Source of the DNA: JBIOYL01 sp044870185
Lineage (GTDB): Bacteria; Actinomycetota; CALGFH01
DNA length: 12,569 nt
Assembly (NCBI GenBank): GCA_044870185.1
Contig: JBIOYL010000440.1
Coordinates: 1 to 12,569, forward strand
Reading direction: 5' to 3'
Below the pieces are notes generated by a model. It had not been told where the DNA came from. It saw only the letters and a program-made list of their open reading frames with translations, and ran no database searches. Both the position numbers and the translations under genes were made by a program. Positions 12,055-12,569 of this stretch are shown piece after piece; the stretch's first letter is position 1, and every line of letters starts with the position of its first letter.

Positions 12055-12569
12055 CTGGAACCGCAGGCGGTCCGAGAGCCCCGCGGCGGCGACGTGCTCC
12101 TGGAAGACCGGCCCCAGCGCCGGCAGGTCAAAGCCCACGCCGGTCAGGTGGGCGTGCCGGCGGGCCAGGTGCACGGGCAGGCCGCCCTCGGCGCAGCCAA
12201 TGTCGGCGAACGTGCGGTAGCCGCTCCAGGGGAACTGCTCGCCGATCGCGACGATCGCGCCCATGCTCAGCGCGGTCATGGCGCGGGCGAACTCCCGCAG
12301 CCTGACCGGGTCGGCATACAGCTCGGGGAAGAACGACCCGCCGGTCTTGGTCTCGTTTTGCGGCCGGCCGGTGCGCAGCCCCTCGGTCAGCTCCGCCCAG
12401 AAGCGGAACAGCCGGGCGTTGGCCATCTCCAGGATGCCGCCGAGGTAGCTGGGCTTGGCCCGGTCCAGGAACGCCTCGGTGGCCGGGGTGTTGGCGTAGC
12501 GGTCGTCCTGGCGCTGCAGCATGCCCAGGGCGACCAGGGCGTCCAGGAAGTCCCTGGCCGCCCGGGGGT
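12013..12569 (-). pseudogene. SAM-dependent O-methyltransferase, C-terminal half missing
   Basis: The frame enters from beyond the window edge (PRAARDFLDALVALGM...) and stops at TGA 12013-12015, giving about 184 visible residues. The first part is the winged-helix dimerisation region of plant-type/antibiotic O-methyltransferases (DDRYANTPATEAFLDRAKPS, then YLGGILEMANARLFRFWAEL). The SAM-binding motif I follows as FADIGCAEGGLPVHLARRH, then LTGVGFDLPALGPVFQEHV and GLSDRLRFQ. After RLRFQ (about 12055) the family continues with a GDFF strand and the catalytic His/acid helices, but here the sequence changes to SSALTRGWRAAPA and stops. About 120-150 residues, including the catalytic base, are absent. 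The break faces the transposase remnant, so insertion or deletion by that element is the likely cause. A truncated but expressed protein would not be expected to methylate. Confidence 0.85.

Overview
The window is very GC-rich and gene-dense. Several starts are GTG behind purine-rich ribosome binding sites. It carries a DivIVA-like coiled-coil protein, a luciferase-like (F420/FMN type) oxidoreductase, a YtxH protein, a BrkB/YihY membrane protein, and a fused inositol-phosphate cytidylyltransferase/CDP-alcohol transferase. Together these point to an actinobacterium (Actinomycetota), probably soil or environmental. The sequence does not fix the genus.

Layout. Bases 1-741 are an accessory patch: a 22-bp inverted repeat pair (1-22 and 404-425) encloses a segment with no credible gene, followed by a low-GC (about 53%) DUF6941-type gene broken by an in-frame TAA. 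Bases 779-1517 (minus) hold two small helical proteins of unknown function. Bases 1613-3807 (minus) hold two translationally coupled exported proteins: one of unknown function with a possible TIM-barrel fold, then a YVTN/YncE beta-propeller lipoprotein. From 4010 to 10915 six larger single genes alternate strand: DedA-PAP2 fusion (+), IPCT-DIPPS fusion (-), DivIVA-like (+), LLM oxidoreductase (-), YtxH (+), BrkB/YihY (-). Each therefore probably has its own promoter. From about 11109 to the end is a second accessory patch: a DDE transposase with two frameshifts and a nonsense codon, a degraded stretch, and an O-methyltransferase whose C-terminal half is missing at the junction.

Functional themes. 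Most intact genes concern the cell envelope: two exported proteins, a DedA/PAP2 membrane protein, a polarity or cytoskeletal coiled coil, and two small or polytopic membrane proteins. The bifunctional IPCT-DIPPS indicates capacity to make the phosphodiester solute di-myo-inositol phosphate. I found no CRISPR array, tRNA, rRNA or obvious new defence system. The most unusual items are the DedA-PAP2 fusion lacking both catalytic histidines of its phosphatase half, a well-translated-looking 19-codon leader ORF just before it, an 18-bp tandem repeat directly before the ytxH-like gene, and a perfect 9-bp palindrome where the oxidoreductase transcript would begin.
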